Assembly (NCBI GenBank): GCA_900617975.1
Contig: UZAE01012044.1
Span: 1-64,000 of the forward strand
From: Rodentolepis nana
Lineage: Eukaryota > Platyhelminthes > Cestoda > Cyclophyllidea > Hymenolepididae
DNA length: 64,000 nucleotides
Direction of reading: 5' to 3'
Shown here: one piece after another, positions 32,201 to 43,890 of the stretch
Layout of the letters: each line of letters starts with the position of its first letter
How positions within the stretch are numbered: position 1 is the first letter of the stretch
Notes under the pieces: generated by a model
Told to the model about the DNA's origin: nothing
Database searches by the model: none
The model's input: only the letters and a program-made list of their open reading frames with translations
Made by a program: the position numbers and the translations under genes

Positions 32201-33628
32201 GACATTCTATAGATACGATAGAAGGTGAAGATTTTGCTTAAAGAATTCTAAGGGTCCTTAGTGAAAGCCGTACCAATGGGTAAATAAAAGGTGCATCCGC
32301 CAGCAAACAGGTTCCCATTATTATAATTGTTATACATGGCATAGACGAAAAACATTTGACAGGTTTTTATCAGTAGCCGACGCTACCCAAATAAGTCTAG
32401 CTCAAACCTCAAAAATCTTCTTGCTAAAACAAGGTAGGATGCTTCGGGTAAGATCAAGAAAACAGTGCGCGTGAAGTGAACAGCATGTATTTTAGCTTAT
32501 GGACCGTTAGCACATAGCTTGATCTTTAAAATGCAATTAGTACCACGCTAAGTTGCAGGGACTACTGATTGCTGATTGGCTTATGGATTGATCGCTGATT
32601 GGCTGAGAGGTCTGCGCTTGCTCCCGACTCAGCCAGTAGCACAGCCACACCTTCGAGACTGTTCGAGTGCGCATGAGTTTTTTTGTCAGCCACGAATCCC
32701 ATGAAGGTATCAGAGTAAATGGAATAAAGGTCGAATTTATCGAGATATGAAGAACGGAAGTCGAGTTCGGCAATACAATGTATGAATTAAGGTGGATTTA
32801 TTAGATTTCATTCCTGAAGAATGGACGTGCCGCTGATTTTAAAATCGAGGGAAAAGAAGATTCAAAATTTGGTCCGCCCTCCCAGCTTGTGTTCTAATTC
32901 TACTGATGATAGTTCTGTTTATTATATTCTGGCGTTGTTTACTAGTTGATTCAGTTCCTCGAATGGCCATGACAACTCAATTTTCTTTGCATTATGGCTG
33001 AAACTGGCAAATCACTACTAAATTTAACAAAATGTTAAAGCTGCTTATTCATCTAAACATAATGTACCTTTGATGCAGTAAAGTTGAGTATGTATACAAG
33101 GGGATAAATTACTTTTACTATGAATATTATCACTTAACACATGCACTTCTGCTTAACAAAATTTCTTCCTTATTTATAGAGTTGAAGAAATTCAAGATAG
33201 AATAGAAAGTAATGACAATTCTTCAGAAAGTGGTAAGTTCAATCATTATCTTGAAGATCATATTTCACAAACGTGTTTGGCTGCTTAAAATGAATAACCA
33301 TGATTAGCGAGCCTTGAATTTGTCAATCTTTCCTCTCACCAAGTTGAAATGTCAATGTTAACGAAACTCTTTCTTGTATTGTAGAAGGCAATGAATCAAT
33401 CAAGTTGGCGAAGTTTTCAGTGAGTTCATTAATCGATACTCTCTCATATTAGTGCAAAACTTGTTAATTTTATTATCTAATTTCCTTTTTCTTCCTATTT
33501 AGCGTGGGGATTCTAGCGCCAGCTTAAGTGCTTTGGGTAGAAAGGTGCGTGATTTGGAAGAACGAATCCACGATGAATTCAAAAAGCAAGAGATGTTGCT
33601 TAGGAATTTAGTCACGCCAAGGGTCTAG
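23202..33628 (+). CDS. TRPM-family cation channel, complete, without C-terminal enzyme domain
   Basis: Nineteen exons join in phase to about 1246 residues: 23202-23320, 23357-23519, 23557-23922, 23966-24155, 24198-24366, 24404-24741, 26128-26540, 26628-26666, 26751-26981, 28379-28771, 28836-28967, 29007-29184, 29251-29511, 29599-29737, 30042-30223, 31721-31934, 33180-33232, 33385-33419, 33503-33628. In order they encode the SLOG/melastatin region (KCGCGEMEFHH, GPTNAYGVVDFYTG, CIGVTPWGDVRSHYNLV), helical repeats (ELFIWAILNNRHEMAL), the pre-S1 region (TFYAIFLIFF begins S1), S4 (FMRIFQMYAVNRRLGP), the pore helix and filter region (YYPYYRLYGEL), S6 (LLVNLLIAIF), the TRP box (FWKSTKYYLLREYKDAPILPPP region) and a terminal coiled coil (GRKVRDLEERI). 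It acts as a plasma-membrane or organellar cation channel. There is no NUDT9-homology or alpha-kinase domain. The start of exon 12 is ambiguous (29007 or 29023). Confidence 0.92.
24742..26127 (+). other. TRPM intron 6 (1.4 kb) with dispersed repeat
   Basis: This is the first long intron after five micro-introns of 36-43 nt. It contains repeat family 2 at about 25019-25216. Small frames in it show no resemblance to TRPM. Confidence 0.6.
25019..25216 (+). repeat. Dispersed repeat family 2, copy A
   Basis: A ~200 bp block shared with 50050-50246 in a Dicer intron. Shared landmarks are CACTCATGC, TAATGAATTTT, GCGCCTTCTGTTAC-type sequence, GTCTAGTACCAATGT and TTTTGAAAGAGGACC. No open frame or terminal repeats are evident. 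Confidence 0.75.
26982..28378 (+). other. TRPM intron 9, nothing else recognised
   Basis: AT-rich intron between the pre-membrane helical exon and the exon encoding the S1-proximal region. No repeat copy or nested gene was seen. Confidence 0.5.
30324..30639 (-). mobile_element. SINE-like repeat, copy 10, with 14-bp target duplication
   Basis: A full minus-orientation copy in TRPM intron 15, antisense to the gene. Flanks are cattgtagtgtcat (30310-30323) and cattgtagtatcat (30640-30653), differing at one base. Confidence 0.88.
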
Positions 33629-33695
33629 AGTTTTGAAAACTCGATTTCTAAAACAAACGAGTACTGATTCAACAATCTGTGTGACATTTTTTGCA

Positions 33696-33701
33696 AATAA
33701 A
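33696..33701 (+). terminator. Candidate polyadenylation signal of the TRPM gene
   Basis: AATAAA lies 68 nt after the TRPM stop codon, a usual distance for an animal 3' end. Confidence 0.5.
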
Positions 33702-34106
33702 TAATTGGTTTCTTTCGAAGTGTTCCTTATAAAACATGATTCTGCCTTTGGTATTTCCCTATCAGTAATTTTCAGACGAATTTTGCAGAAAGTATGTATC
33801 TCAGTTATTTGAAATTTTAATTGCTTAGCTGTTTTAATCCTATTGATCCAATACATAGGGGGGGGGGGGGGGGGTCGATTTAAACTTCCATCATCCAGGA
33901 TCTTCGTGAGGATCGTGTCGTGTATTGGAGCCTTTCTTTTAAATTTAAAAAAAAAACAATTCATTGAGGAATTCGAACAGAGCTGACCTTTCAATCTAAG
34001 TGAGTATATGTTATCATTTTTACGATTTCATATTTCGTCATGTTGAAATTCATTTGATGATGAAAAGAGCCTACACTCTAATTGAGACGATTTAATTATT
34101 TGAGAC
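33702..34106. other. TRPM downstream region with a G homopolymer
   Basis: Contains a ~16-base G run near 33859. No gene was seen. Confidence 0.4.
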
Positions 34107-34449
34107 GGTGTGTGTGATAGACTTACCTCCACGTGCTACACCCTGGGCAAGGTATTCTCATACGGCGAAAAGTCTATTAACCGGCAGTTGACTTCTGACT
34201 TCAAACTGCCATCACCCCCACTGTATGTCATATTCGACTACTTCAATAGTACTCATCTCACTGTATGTCATATTCGACTACTTCAATAGTACTCATCTTA
34301 CCTTTTCTCTTTACATTTGTGAATCATTCTTCTTTCTCCCTCTCGAATTTTTCTCACTATGGTATTCGTCCCTCCCCTTCTGTGAAGGCCGAAGTCAGCT
34401 AAAGGGCTAATGATAACTATCATAGAGCCCGCCATTTGAAATAAATATA
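34107..34449 (+). mobile_element. SINE-like repeat, copy 11, with internal 40-bp duplication
   Basis: The direct repeat ttatttgagac lies at 34096-34106 and 34450-34460. The block CTGTATGTCATATTCGACTA plus about 20 further bases is present twice in tandem. Confidence 0.88.
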
Positions 34450-35492
34450 TTATTTGAGACAGGCTAGCAAGTCATTCTAATGCACTAATGTGGTAATTTG
34501 CGATGTTTATTTTATAAATGACAACTCTACTGAGAGTCACTATAAAAAAACATGGATATAATTAAAAGAGCAAGTAATCCTGTTTCTTTGGCACCTAATA
34601 ACCTTGTTACAGGAAAACGAATGCAATGACTTGGCCTGGCGTGGCATGGCGTGGCGTGGCGCGGTGTAGCTTAGTGACCGTTGTGCAAATCTAAAGTGGA
34701 AAATCTATTAGCCATATGAATTGCTCATCTTCCGACTGGCACACAGTCAGCACAGTGAAGGAATTCAAATTTACTGTATTATCGGTTAAAGAGTACGTAT
34801 TCATCATGTTGAAAAGCCGACCAATTACCAAGACACGCTGTGAACGAGTCTCTTTATTACGCTAATAAGGGAGAAATTCTGTCGGCCAGATAGAAATCTA
34901 CAAAGTTCTGCAGCCTAACCGTCATATCAAAGATGTCTTGAAATCCTCCCGCCTAATTTACCCTAAGATTGAGGAAGGGGAGAATGAACGAATGTGGCAT
35001 ATTAGATTAGAACAAAAAGAGGAAGCGTTTAAGAGAATTTTTTCATAAGCAACAGGACATAACGATACAAGGGGAGAATTTGTTCACCTTACCAAACTGT
35101 CCAATATAAGAAAGCTTAAGGAATACCATTGAAGGCGCTAATGGCATGACTCCATTTAACTAATTCGCTAACCTGTTTTCAAATAAATTAATTCTATTGA
35201 ATTGCTATAGAGATGAAAAAGTATTATTTACATGAGTTGAGATGTTAATTAAAATTGACTGTAAAGGGGAAAAAATCCTAAAACATTTTGAAAACTCCTT
35301 TTTTGAAACTCGAACATTCAGCGGATGGCTGCACTAATAGGTTTTGACTTATGACCAGTGACTCCAGTGGCAAGATCCCTTCAACAATATATATACAGGA
35401 AACAGACGCACAGTGTAGAATACGTTTAGTTGGGATGTTGATTTTCACCGAATTTAGTCATTAAAATACCATAAATGATAGGTTAGAGAATG
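34450..35492. other. Non-coding stretch with short TGGCG-type minisatellite
   Basis: At 34633-34665 a pentamer related to TGGCG repeats about six times (TGGCCTGGCGTGGCATGGCG and onward). The rest shows no gene. Confidence 0.5.
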
Positions 35493-35982
35493 TGGAGTGT
35501 GCGATAGACTTTCCTCCACGTGGTGAACTCTGGGCAACGTATACTCATATGGCAAAAAGGTCTATTAACCGACACTTGACTTCTCACTTAAAACTACCTT
35601 GACCCGACTGTATGTCATATTCGACTACTTCCACAGTACTCACCTCATTGTATGTCATATTCGACTACTTTCACAGTACTCACCTCAACCGTATGTCATA
35701 TTCGACCCCTTCCACAGTACTCATCTTACCTCGACTATTTGTCATATTTGACCCCTTTCACAGTACTCATCTTACCTTGTCATATTCGACTACTTCCACA
35801 GTACTCACCTCACCTTTTGTCTACCTTCGTGTCTGTATCTTTTACATCTTTGAAACACTCTTCTGTTCCCCCAACCAACTCGACTTTTTCACTTTGATGT
35901 CTCTTCCCCTCTGTGAAGCATGAAGTCAACTAAAGGGCTAATGATGGCTATCAAAACGCCTGCCATTTGATATAAATAAATG
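35493..35982 (+). mobile_element. SINE-like repeat, copy 12, expanded to ~490 bp by internal tandem repeats
   Basis: The 40-bp middle block (TATGTCATATTCGACTACTT, then CCACAGTACTCACCTCA-like) is repeated about five times between 35608 and 35812, lengthening the copy. Flanks ttagagaatg (35483-35492) and ttaaagaatg (35983-35992) are an imperfect target duplication. Confidence 0.87.
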
Positions 35983-36106
35983 TTAAAGAATGTAAGAACT
36001 ATTGATTCTCGCCTGGCTGGGTGGTCTCTGAGTCCACAGCCGCACTTGGTTCCTACGCGACAGATACGCAAACAATATTACTAACTAATAAGCAACAAAC
36101 AACATA

Positions 36107-37398
36107 TTGGGTGAGCAACTAAGTCATTGCCGTTTTTGTTGACGGATTCACTCTATACTTTCTATTCTTTTGTTAACGTGGTCAGAGCATCTAACCTATA
36201 TTTTTTACTTACTGTATGAGCTTCTAGGTTAATTAGTAAACAATTTTTTTTGTTTAGTTCTTTAGTTTTGTTTTTATCCCAATTTAAAAATGAAAGAAGG
36301 GGACGTGCACTTCCGACACATTTTATTGTATTTCTTCCGAAAAGGCAAGAACGCATCGCAAACACAAAAGAAGTTATGTGCCGTATATGGAGATGAAGCC
36401 TTAAAAGAAAGGCAGTGTCGAAATTGGTTTGAAAGATTTCGTTCCGGTGATTTTTCACTGAAAAATTCACAACGATCTGGCCGCCCAGTCGAAGTGGATG
36501 AAACCCATATCAAGGCCATTGTCGATTCAAATTGTCACAGCACAACACGAGATATTGCAGAGAAGCTCAATGTGTCGCATACATGCATTGGAAAAAAATT
36601 AAAAAACCTTGGTTATGTCAAGAAACTTGATTTATGGATCCCTCACCAGTTAAAGGAAATTCATTTGATGCAACGGATTAGCATCTATGATTCGCCGCTA
36701 CTGAAACGCAATGAGAATGATCCATTTCTGAAGAACCTAGTTACTGGCGACGAAAAGTGGATAGTTTATAACAATGTTACTCGCAAGAGGTCATAGGTGA
36801 AGCAAGATCAACCAGCCCAAACAGTATCAAAAGCAGAGATTCACCAAAAAAAGATTATGCTGTCAGTCTGGTGGGATCACAAAGGAATTTTGTATTTTGA
36901 ACTCATACCGCAGAACCAAACGATAAATTCAAATGTGTATGTTGAACAACTCGAAAAACTGAAGGATGCAATTGAAGATAAGCGGCCGCCGGCATTATCA
37001 AATCGGAAGGGTGTTGTTTTCCATCATGATAACGCAAGGCCCCACACATCTTTGGTTACTCGGCAAAAATTATTGGAACTGGGTTGGGATGTTTTGTCAC
37101 ACCCACCATATAGCACTGACCTTGCGCCTTCGGATTACCATTTGTTTCGTTCCATGCAAAACTCTTTAAATGGTAAAATTTTTAACAACGCGGATGATGT
37201 CGGATCACACCTAATTCAGTTTTTTAATAGCAAAGACCAGACATTTTACGAACGGGGAATTTTTACTCTGCCAGAACGATGGAAAAAGGTCATCGACAAG
37301 AACGGCCAATATCTAATTGAATAAAGTTATATTTTTAAACAAAAATTCCGAATTTGCCTTCTTATTTGAAATCGACAATGACTTAGTTGCCAACCTAA
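36107..37398 (+). mobile_element. Mariner (IS630/Tc1-mariner superfamily) transposon
   Basis: A 1292-bp element flanked by TA on both sides (36105-36106 and 37399-37400). The terminal inverted repeats begin TTGGGTGAGCAACTAAGTCA on the left and TTAGGTTGGCAACTAAGTCA on the right (reverse complement). It carries one transposase reading frame interrupted by a stop. Length, TA target and DD34D transposase are all typical of mariner. Confidence 0.95.
36290..37324 (+). pseudogene. Mariner transposase, DD34D, interrupted by one in-frame TAG
   Basis: The frame runs from MKEGDVHFRHI to the stop at 37324, about 344 codons, broken only by TAG at 36794-36796, where relatives have RKRSW or similar, so a tryptophan codon was probably lost. 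The N-terminal part has two helix-turn-helix segments (QCRNWFERFRSGDFSL and TTRDIAEKLNVSHTCI). The catalytic triad is visible as TGDEKW, HHDNARPH and, 34 residues on, SDYHLF. The motif SLKNSQRSGRPVE and the WVPHEL-like sequence WIPHQL are family hallmarks. It would cut and paste its own element at TA sites. Apart from the stop no frameshift was seen, so the insertion looks young; it is probably inactive unless the stop is read through. Confidence 0.93.
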
Positions 37399-37400
37399 TA

Positions 37401-40400
37401 CAATGAAGCAGGAGTGAGCTTTAGGCCTCTCCTAAATGATAGACAATCTAGGGGTTATAAAAATGGAACCTTACTGTAAATTTTATTCCCATTCAGAATC
37501 ATTGTTGTTTAACCGCTTCGATTTTATTTGCCCCTATTCATTCATTATTGCTATTATTCATTTTGGCACCTTAAATTTTGTTGTCAATTGTTTATGTCTT
37601 CAATGCATCTCCAAAGCGTTCTAGGGGGGGGGGTGGTTGGATGATGCGAGTGATGGTCGGATTAAGGAATGAGATTAAAAACTTCGTACCGCTTATTTGC
37701 GATAGTGAAACCTGAAAAAGTCACCGGTCTAATAATATATGTAGACTTTGGGTGTATAAACAGCTGAGAAAAGTTGAGCTGCATTGTCTAGGACTCAGCT
37801 CAAGAATAGCATGAAGAGTACTAAGTCTCACTACCACAAATCGAGAGTAGCATTCACAGGCTCCAATATCCATGCCTTCCAAATTAACCATTGTTGTTAC
37901 ACATCAAATTACATGGGAAGTGAAAATTAGGAAAGATGTGAGTCGTTTAGAAGCCATGAAAACATGATAGGTAACACTCCTTTTACCAACGTGAACAAAT
38001 TTATATGAATGATAGAAGGAAAATCATCCATCGTTAGAGCAAAATGTTCATTTTAGCTCTTTTTTGTGGTGAGGAAATGGGCTTGTTTCGCGAATCATGG
38101 CCAGCGACTTGGCACAAATAGCCCATGCCTTGGATCTAAAGCCAGAATCTGCTATCTTCGTTAAGAGATCGTTATGGCCAAATTGATGATAATGGAAATG
38201 AGTTTCACATTGATTTCTACCAGATGCAAACGAAACAGTAGTAGATGAATATTCCGAAGTTGATGATTAATTAGAGAGTCGATTTAATGAATTGAAAAAA
38301 ATTAGGCGCATGAAATTTTGACAGTAATAAGCTTGAGTTCAATCGATAACTCTGCTACATAGTTGAAGGTAGTACAAAATTTATAAATTTGACTGTTTTG
38401 TAGATTTGCTCTTCTAGCTCATTCTATTCCTCTGAATTTGAAGAATGTCATCATGAATGTTGGAATTTGCTACTGAATGTTGCACAGCTGTTGTGTTGAG
38501 AAGGTATTTACGCTTACCTCGTTACCTAGGCCAGTTTAACTCCACTTATAGCCCACTTATTCAAACACTCGGCTTCAATATTTTTAGAGTCGAGCTTGGG
38601 TTCTTTTCAGAATATTTGTGTATTGAATTTGAATTCCGCGATCTCTCGAACCGTAATGAACATCTGGTTTCTAATGTCAATGAACGTAGAGTGAATGAAG
38701 TTTTTGACTTGGTCTTGAAGATTGACTTAGTAAGTTGAAAGAACCTTGCCTGCGTCTCGAGAGTTCTGAAGATATGTATGGAACTGGAATTTGTGTACCT
38801 AGGTGACATTTTGAAGAGTTTCCAACAGTCTAAACATTCCTTCATGTGGTTGGAATACTGCGATCCTTTGAAATGTTTAGGGAATGAGATGGCGCGCATC
38901 GAAATTGTGCGGCCTTCCAATTCAGAGTGTGCAATGACTGATAGACTTGATATTACCATCCAATTAACCAAGTTCCCTACTGAAATGAACTTCTTTTTTT
39001 ATGCAACGTATTAAGTATGGCACATCTATGATACAATAGGTAGTGTTATTGAAGACTGAGATTTTCTATCTTGTTGGGGATGACTGACACTTAACATCCC
39101 CTTGCTGGTTACCTCCAAGGGGGGTATTGACCCACCTCTCTACTATTGGTCTACAAACAGATTGTTTTCTTCTTCTTACTTAACTTCCACTTCTTACTTG
39201 CTTTCCAATGTTTTCATCATTTTCTTACATTTCCTCTCTTCCAGCGAGTTTAGTACTTATCCACAAAATATCGATGATTCTGCACTTAGTCGTTAAGCCA
39301 ATATCCCACTCATAATATCTGTCCCTTGTCTCTTTTCGCTAGCCTTTGCAGATATTGTGCTGGCAGCCTTTACATATATATCGACTGAAAGATTGGTATT
39401 TGCTATTAATTTTCTTCAATTGTGCTTATTTAAAATTGTTTTTTTTTTGACAGTGGGTTAGTTCTAAGTAGTCTTTATACGAACTCATCAGGGTTAGCGT
39501 TTAGACTTTTCGCTTTCATCGGATTTACGGTGATTTTGCAATTGAAATCGAGATTATTAAATATTTTAGATTTAAATAATGGTGTTAAAATTTAATTTTA
39601 ACCCAAACATTGTCTAATTTCTATCGGTTTTATCATTTATAACACTGCCAGGGTCGGTTAATACACGTTTAACGTCATCACACATTGCTTTCATTAGGGG
39701 GTCATTACAGGTTACAACATAGTTGCTCAGGTCATATTTAAATTAACTGACCTTGGTTGATTGCTTTTAGGACTATTCAAGGTTGACTTCATTGAATATG
39801 GAAAGTGGTAATGACTATTGACTATTTAGCGTTCTAAAGTCGATAGTAAAGTCCAAAGGCTCAAAATGTGCCTCTCTTGAAATTAGTCTGTGAAGGTCTT
39901 CACAAGACTTGGGCTTAGCCAACACGCCTTAGTATTTACATATTAGTAGGCGCAGAACTAAGAAACGTTTTCCATGATTATTCAGCGTGGTTGCACACAG
40001 TTGGTGACTTCCACGATATAGATATAGTTGAGTTTTAAACCAACTGTAAATTCAACTTTTTCAGGACTGGCATTGGAAAACGAACAATGATTAGTCTTCA
40101 AAAGAAATGGATGTCTACATAGTAAGACATACGATCTAACTGATATTCTCTCTCTTCGTGATAATAAGATAGGTTGACAGTCGAGAAGAATCGTCCAGGC
40201 TGCTGAGATAGTTGAAGCGTCCTGGAAATGCTTTCAACTCACGCGTAAAAATAATTCATCTTTTGAACTTCCAGAGTAAATAAACTCAACGGAGGTGGGA
40301 AGTGAAAAAATGACATTTTTCCTTCAGAAATTTGGCAAAAAAATCAACTAGTATATGCCATTCGCATTTAACAGTGGAGAATTTTATGGACTTTAAAATA

Positions 40401-40672
40401 AAAGAAGAATAAGTAAATTCTATGAAGAACCCAATAAGATTCTGTATTACTCAAAACTTAAGGGCCTGAAATGGCACCTACACCTAATCTGTATAAGTAC
40501 CGAAATAATGGGATTCAGGAAAGGCGGATTGTTGCAAATCCTTGCTTTTAAGATAATACCAACCGCTCATATTTGCATTCAAGTCAAGAATCTATTAAAC
40601 AATGAATGACTAAAGAACCGAGAGGATTCAAGACTGAAATACTCTCCTGCGCGCTAAATTATCTTTCCTATT
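37401..40672. other. Gene-poor stretch with weak coding-like frames
   Basis: Frames at 38457-38738 and 38778-39014 (plus), and an overlapping minus frame at 38561-38971 (136 codons), are longer than background, but none resembles a known family. They could be decayed exons or chance. Nothing else is recognised. Confidence 0.3.
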
Positions 40673-40976
40673 GAGGGGTGTGTGATAGACTTACCTCCAC
40701 GTGAGGCATTCTGGGCAACTTATACTCATACGGCAAAAAAGTCAAATAACTGGTAGTTGACTTCTGACTTTAAACTACAATGGCCCAACTGTATGCCATA
40801 TTCTACCACTTCCACAGTACTCACCTCACATTTTTTCTACCTTCGTCTTTGAAGCACTCTTCTGTTCCCCCCCCCCCTCTCGACTTTTTTTTCCACTTTG
40901 ATGTTCCTTCCCCTCTGTGAAGCCTGAAGTCAACTAAAGGGCTAATGATAACTATCAAAGTGCCTGCCATAAATAA
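40673..40976 (+). mobile_element. SINE-like repeat, copy 13, with 12-bp target duplication
   Basis: A plus-orientation copy flanked by atctttcctatt at 40661-40672 and 40977-40988. Confidence 0.87.
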
Positions 40977-43400
40977 ATCTTTCCTATTCAACACTCCATC
41001 GTGGACAACATAGTAAAAGACAATTTACTTCATGTCCACATTGCAATTTAAATGTGAAATTGTGTTTAGATTTAGTGAATTAATGGCTAGTTGGGAATAA
41101 TATTACAGAGCCAGATAACCCGAAAATTGGTGAAAAAAGTCTAAATGCATATTTTAATGGAAATTGAGCTGAGTTCCTTATTGTACCAAAGACACAAGTA
41201 ATCGGTCTAATGCAAAGTTGTTTGGAATATAGCTTCAGTGGTATTGGATACACTCTCAGCATCAGTTGTTGATGTTGCGTTGAATCAAGATCCATTCCTT
41301 GTAGTCGAGTTACGCATTTCGCAGCCATCAATGCTTTCGAACAATGCGACCAATTTGAAGAGCATGCGCCGCTGAGCTGATTTGTCAGTTTGCTCTGACC
41401 CATTCCAGATCAGGCATTGCTTTCTAAGGCCAGTGTAGGTAGCCCCGTGGTTTTTCAGTTCACCAGATTCTTCTGAAGATTCATACCAAGGCAATGGTTC
41501 AGTTGCAGTGTTGTGCAGGTGATGGTTTTCTTCATTTTCAGAACAGAGATCTGAACTAGTATCCTTTTTCAATTGGTTATGCGACATTGCTCTTATCGTT
41601 CAAATCTCTCACGTGAATTGCAGTAATATGAACTGCGTTTGTATCTCTTATCCATCAATCATTAACCAATCAGATTTGAGGTCAGTTATTCAATGTGTCT
41701 TTATCTTTATTTCTTTAAAAGTGATGCAGCTAACAGTATTTTGGAATGAATTGGGTTGAATTTAAAAATAAAACACCTAAAAAGCTTAATTCTACTTTTT
41801 CTCAAATGTAAATAAGCTATAGGTAATTCAATTGAGCTAGTTTTCTGTTGAATTAAGCTATTATTTACTTCTCTATTTGAGTTGTCGCTTCAAATTCAAA
41901 AATTTATGTTTAAAATCATTACTTCCCTTTTTCTTCTTCTTCTTCATCTCTCTCTCTCTTAACTACAGAGCAGATTTTCGTTCATTATGTCTGCCACCAA
42001 GTAACGGCGTACGCGCTTGCAATAATCAAACTTTAGCTGTAATTCATTCACTTCACTCTAAGGACCAGATCGGTCTTCATTAATTTTTATCCAAAGCCAG
42101 TCAAATGTGAATTTTAAAGATATGTTGTGAGCATTAGAATATCATATTAACACACAAATAACAATTGAAGCACAGGCGTGAACTTTAGCGAGAGAAGATT
42201 TAATATGAGGAAACACATAAAGTAAGTTTGTCATAGATGCAAATATGACCTCGAAAAATACGAAGTACCGAAGTAAACTTTAATCTATAGTATAGTACAA
42301 AGTTCAGGCCAAGAGACTTACTTTATTACCTCAAAAACCGCCAAAGGCTATTGTAAGTTGAAAAGTGCAACAAATGCGTACATCTGAACAACAGAACTCT
42401 AATTCAATACTTTTAAATTAAGCACTTTTTTCCAAATAGTTTATCAAAAAATCGATAATTAGAAAATGCGTTAAAAGAAGCCTCTTTCTTCGAAATCGTG
42501 TCGTTGATCTTTCGGTTCCAGCAGGCATAAAAATCAGACAGTCATTAATGTACCCACCAAACCAGTCAGCTTTTCAAACTTTTCAAAATTAATGCAAATG
42601 AGCAGAAATACAGCAGTCTAAAAATTCAGAATATTTTTATTTCGAACATAAAAAAGCTAACACCAATGAAAATGAAGCAAATAAATGTGCTCACACCTGA
42701 AAGAAACAAAATTTCTATACACTTGCACACAGTTTTCCTGTGATTTTTTTGTAGAAGTCATCTGAAGCCCCGTGGAAGCACTTTGAAAAATCATCATGAA
42801 ACTTTTCCTCAGTCAGATGTTTTGAATTGACATCGAAGGGTTGCCATTTTCAGAGCCAATCAAAGCTTATCGAAATGAATTTGCAGCAGCCCTAAAACTA
42901 TCTTCCAATAGTAAATATATCTCCTTGGGAGAGAAATTTTCTAAAATAAACACTTGTAACGAAAGGTTTTCAATTGCAATAAAATGAAATTAGTTATTTT
43001 ATTTAATTAATTTATAATGAATAAGCTATATGAAAGAAGATATAGAATAACTGCGTGGAAAACCCCTAAGTCTATTTGATGATTTCATCACGTAAACACG
43101 TTAGGGCATGGTTAATTGTGCTGATGTTTCGAGTGAAGATACTTAAAAAATAACTATTGGAAAAGCCCACTAAGGAGATGATTGGTAAGATTATGCGGCC
43201 CCTTGTAAGAAATTCGAATTCCGTCGAACTTGTAATGGGAAAAAACTTAGCAAGTGTAGCAAAAGCATTTTTCATCGCTATTGTTAATGAAATATTATAA
43301 CATTCCCTCTTTAATACGTGGAATAAATCACTCACTCGTGAATATGGTGCTTAGAGCGATTGTCGATGGCATGGGCAGATGGAGAGAATGGATAGGTCAA
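40977..43400. other. Gene-poor stretch with two overlapping unrecognised frames
   Basis: On the minus strand 41285-41587 (100 codons, MSHNQLKKDTSSDLC) and 41080-41403 (107 codons) overlap in different frames, and a micro-intron could link them. No family is recognised. The rest is AT-rich with nothing visible. Confidence 0.3.
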
Positions 43401-43890
43401 AACCATTTATCGTGCTAGCAACAATTTCTCAATACGATTGATTAAATGAATTGGTAAGCACCTGTCCCATGACCTCTGACCTAGAATATGTGCCTTTTGA
43501 ACTCTGGGTCACCGGCAGACTCGACGTAATCCCGAGGCATTTGTTGAGGGAGCACTCAAGGATATGATGTCATCAAATCAAATAAGTTATATTAGACTTA
43601 CTTAATTCCACAAAATTGAAAATATTCGCACTGAAATTTTATTTGTATTTTATTGATTCGGTGTCAAAATATTGATTTTAGCGAAATCAGCTTGAAAAAT
43701 TAGAAGTGTGTTGAAATATTAGTAATAAACAACCATTACGAAAATATATCTCAATCTACGATATTGAGTGATCTTAAATTCAAAATTTATGCTGCAAAAT
43801 CAAAATGATGACATATATTACATCTCGACAATGGGTCAAAGACAGGCAGTAGCACTCCATAGCCTCAATATTTCCAGCGTTTGATATAAC
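43401..43890 (+). repeat. Long inverted repeat, left arm
   Basis: About 490 bp that reappears in reverse complement at 45861-46352. The two share long near-identical blocks such as GACCTCTGACCTAGAATATG, GGGTCACCGGCAGACTCGAC, AAGGATATGATGTCATC and CATAGCCTCAATATTTCCAG. Divergence is scattered substitutions and small indels. Confidence 0.9.

Noticed and set aside
36162..36519. Minus-strand frames overlapping the mariner
   Set aside because: Shadows of the transposase coding strand.
38457..39014. Plus-strand frames that might be a decayed gene
   Set aside because: No recognisable motif, no convincing splice link between the two frames, and an overlapping long minus frame suggests compositional bias.
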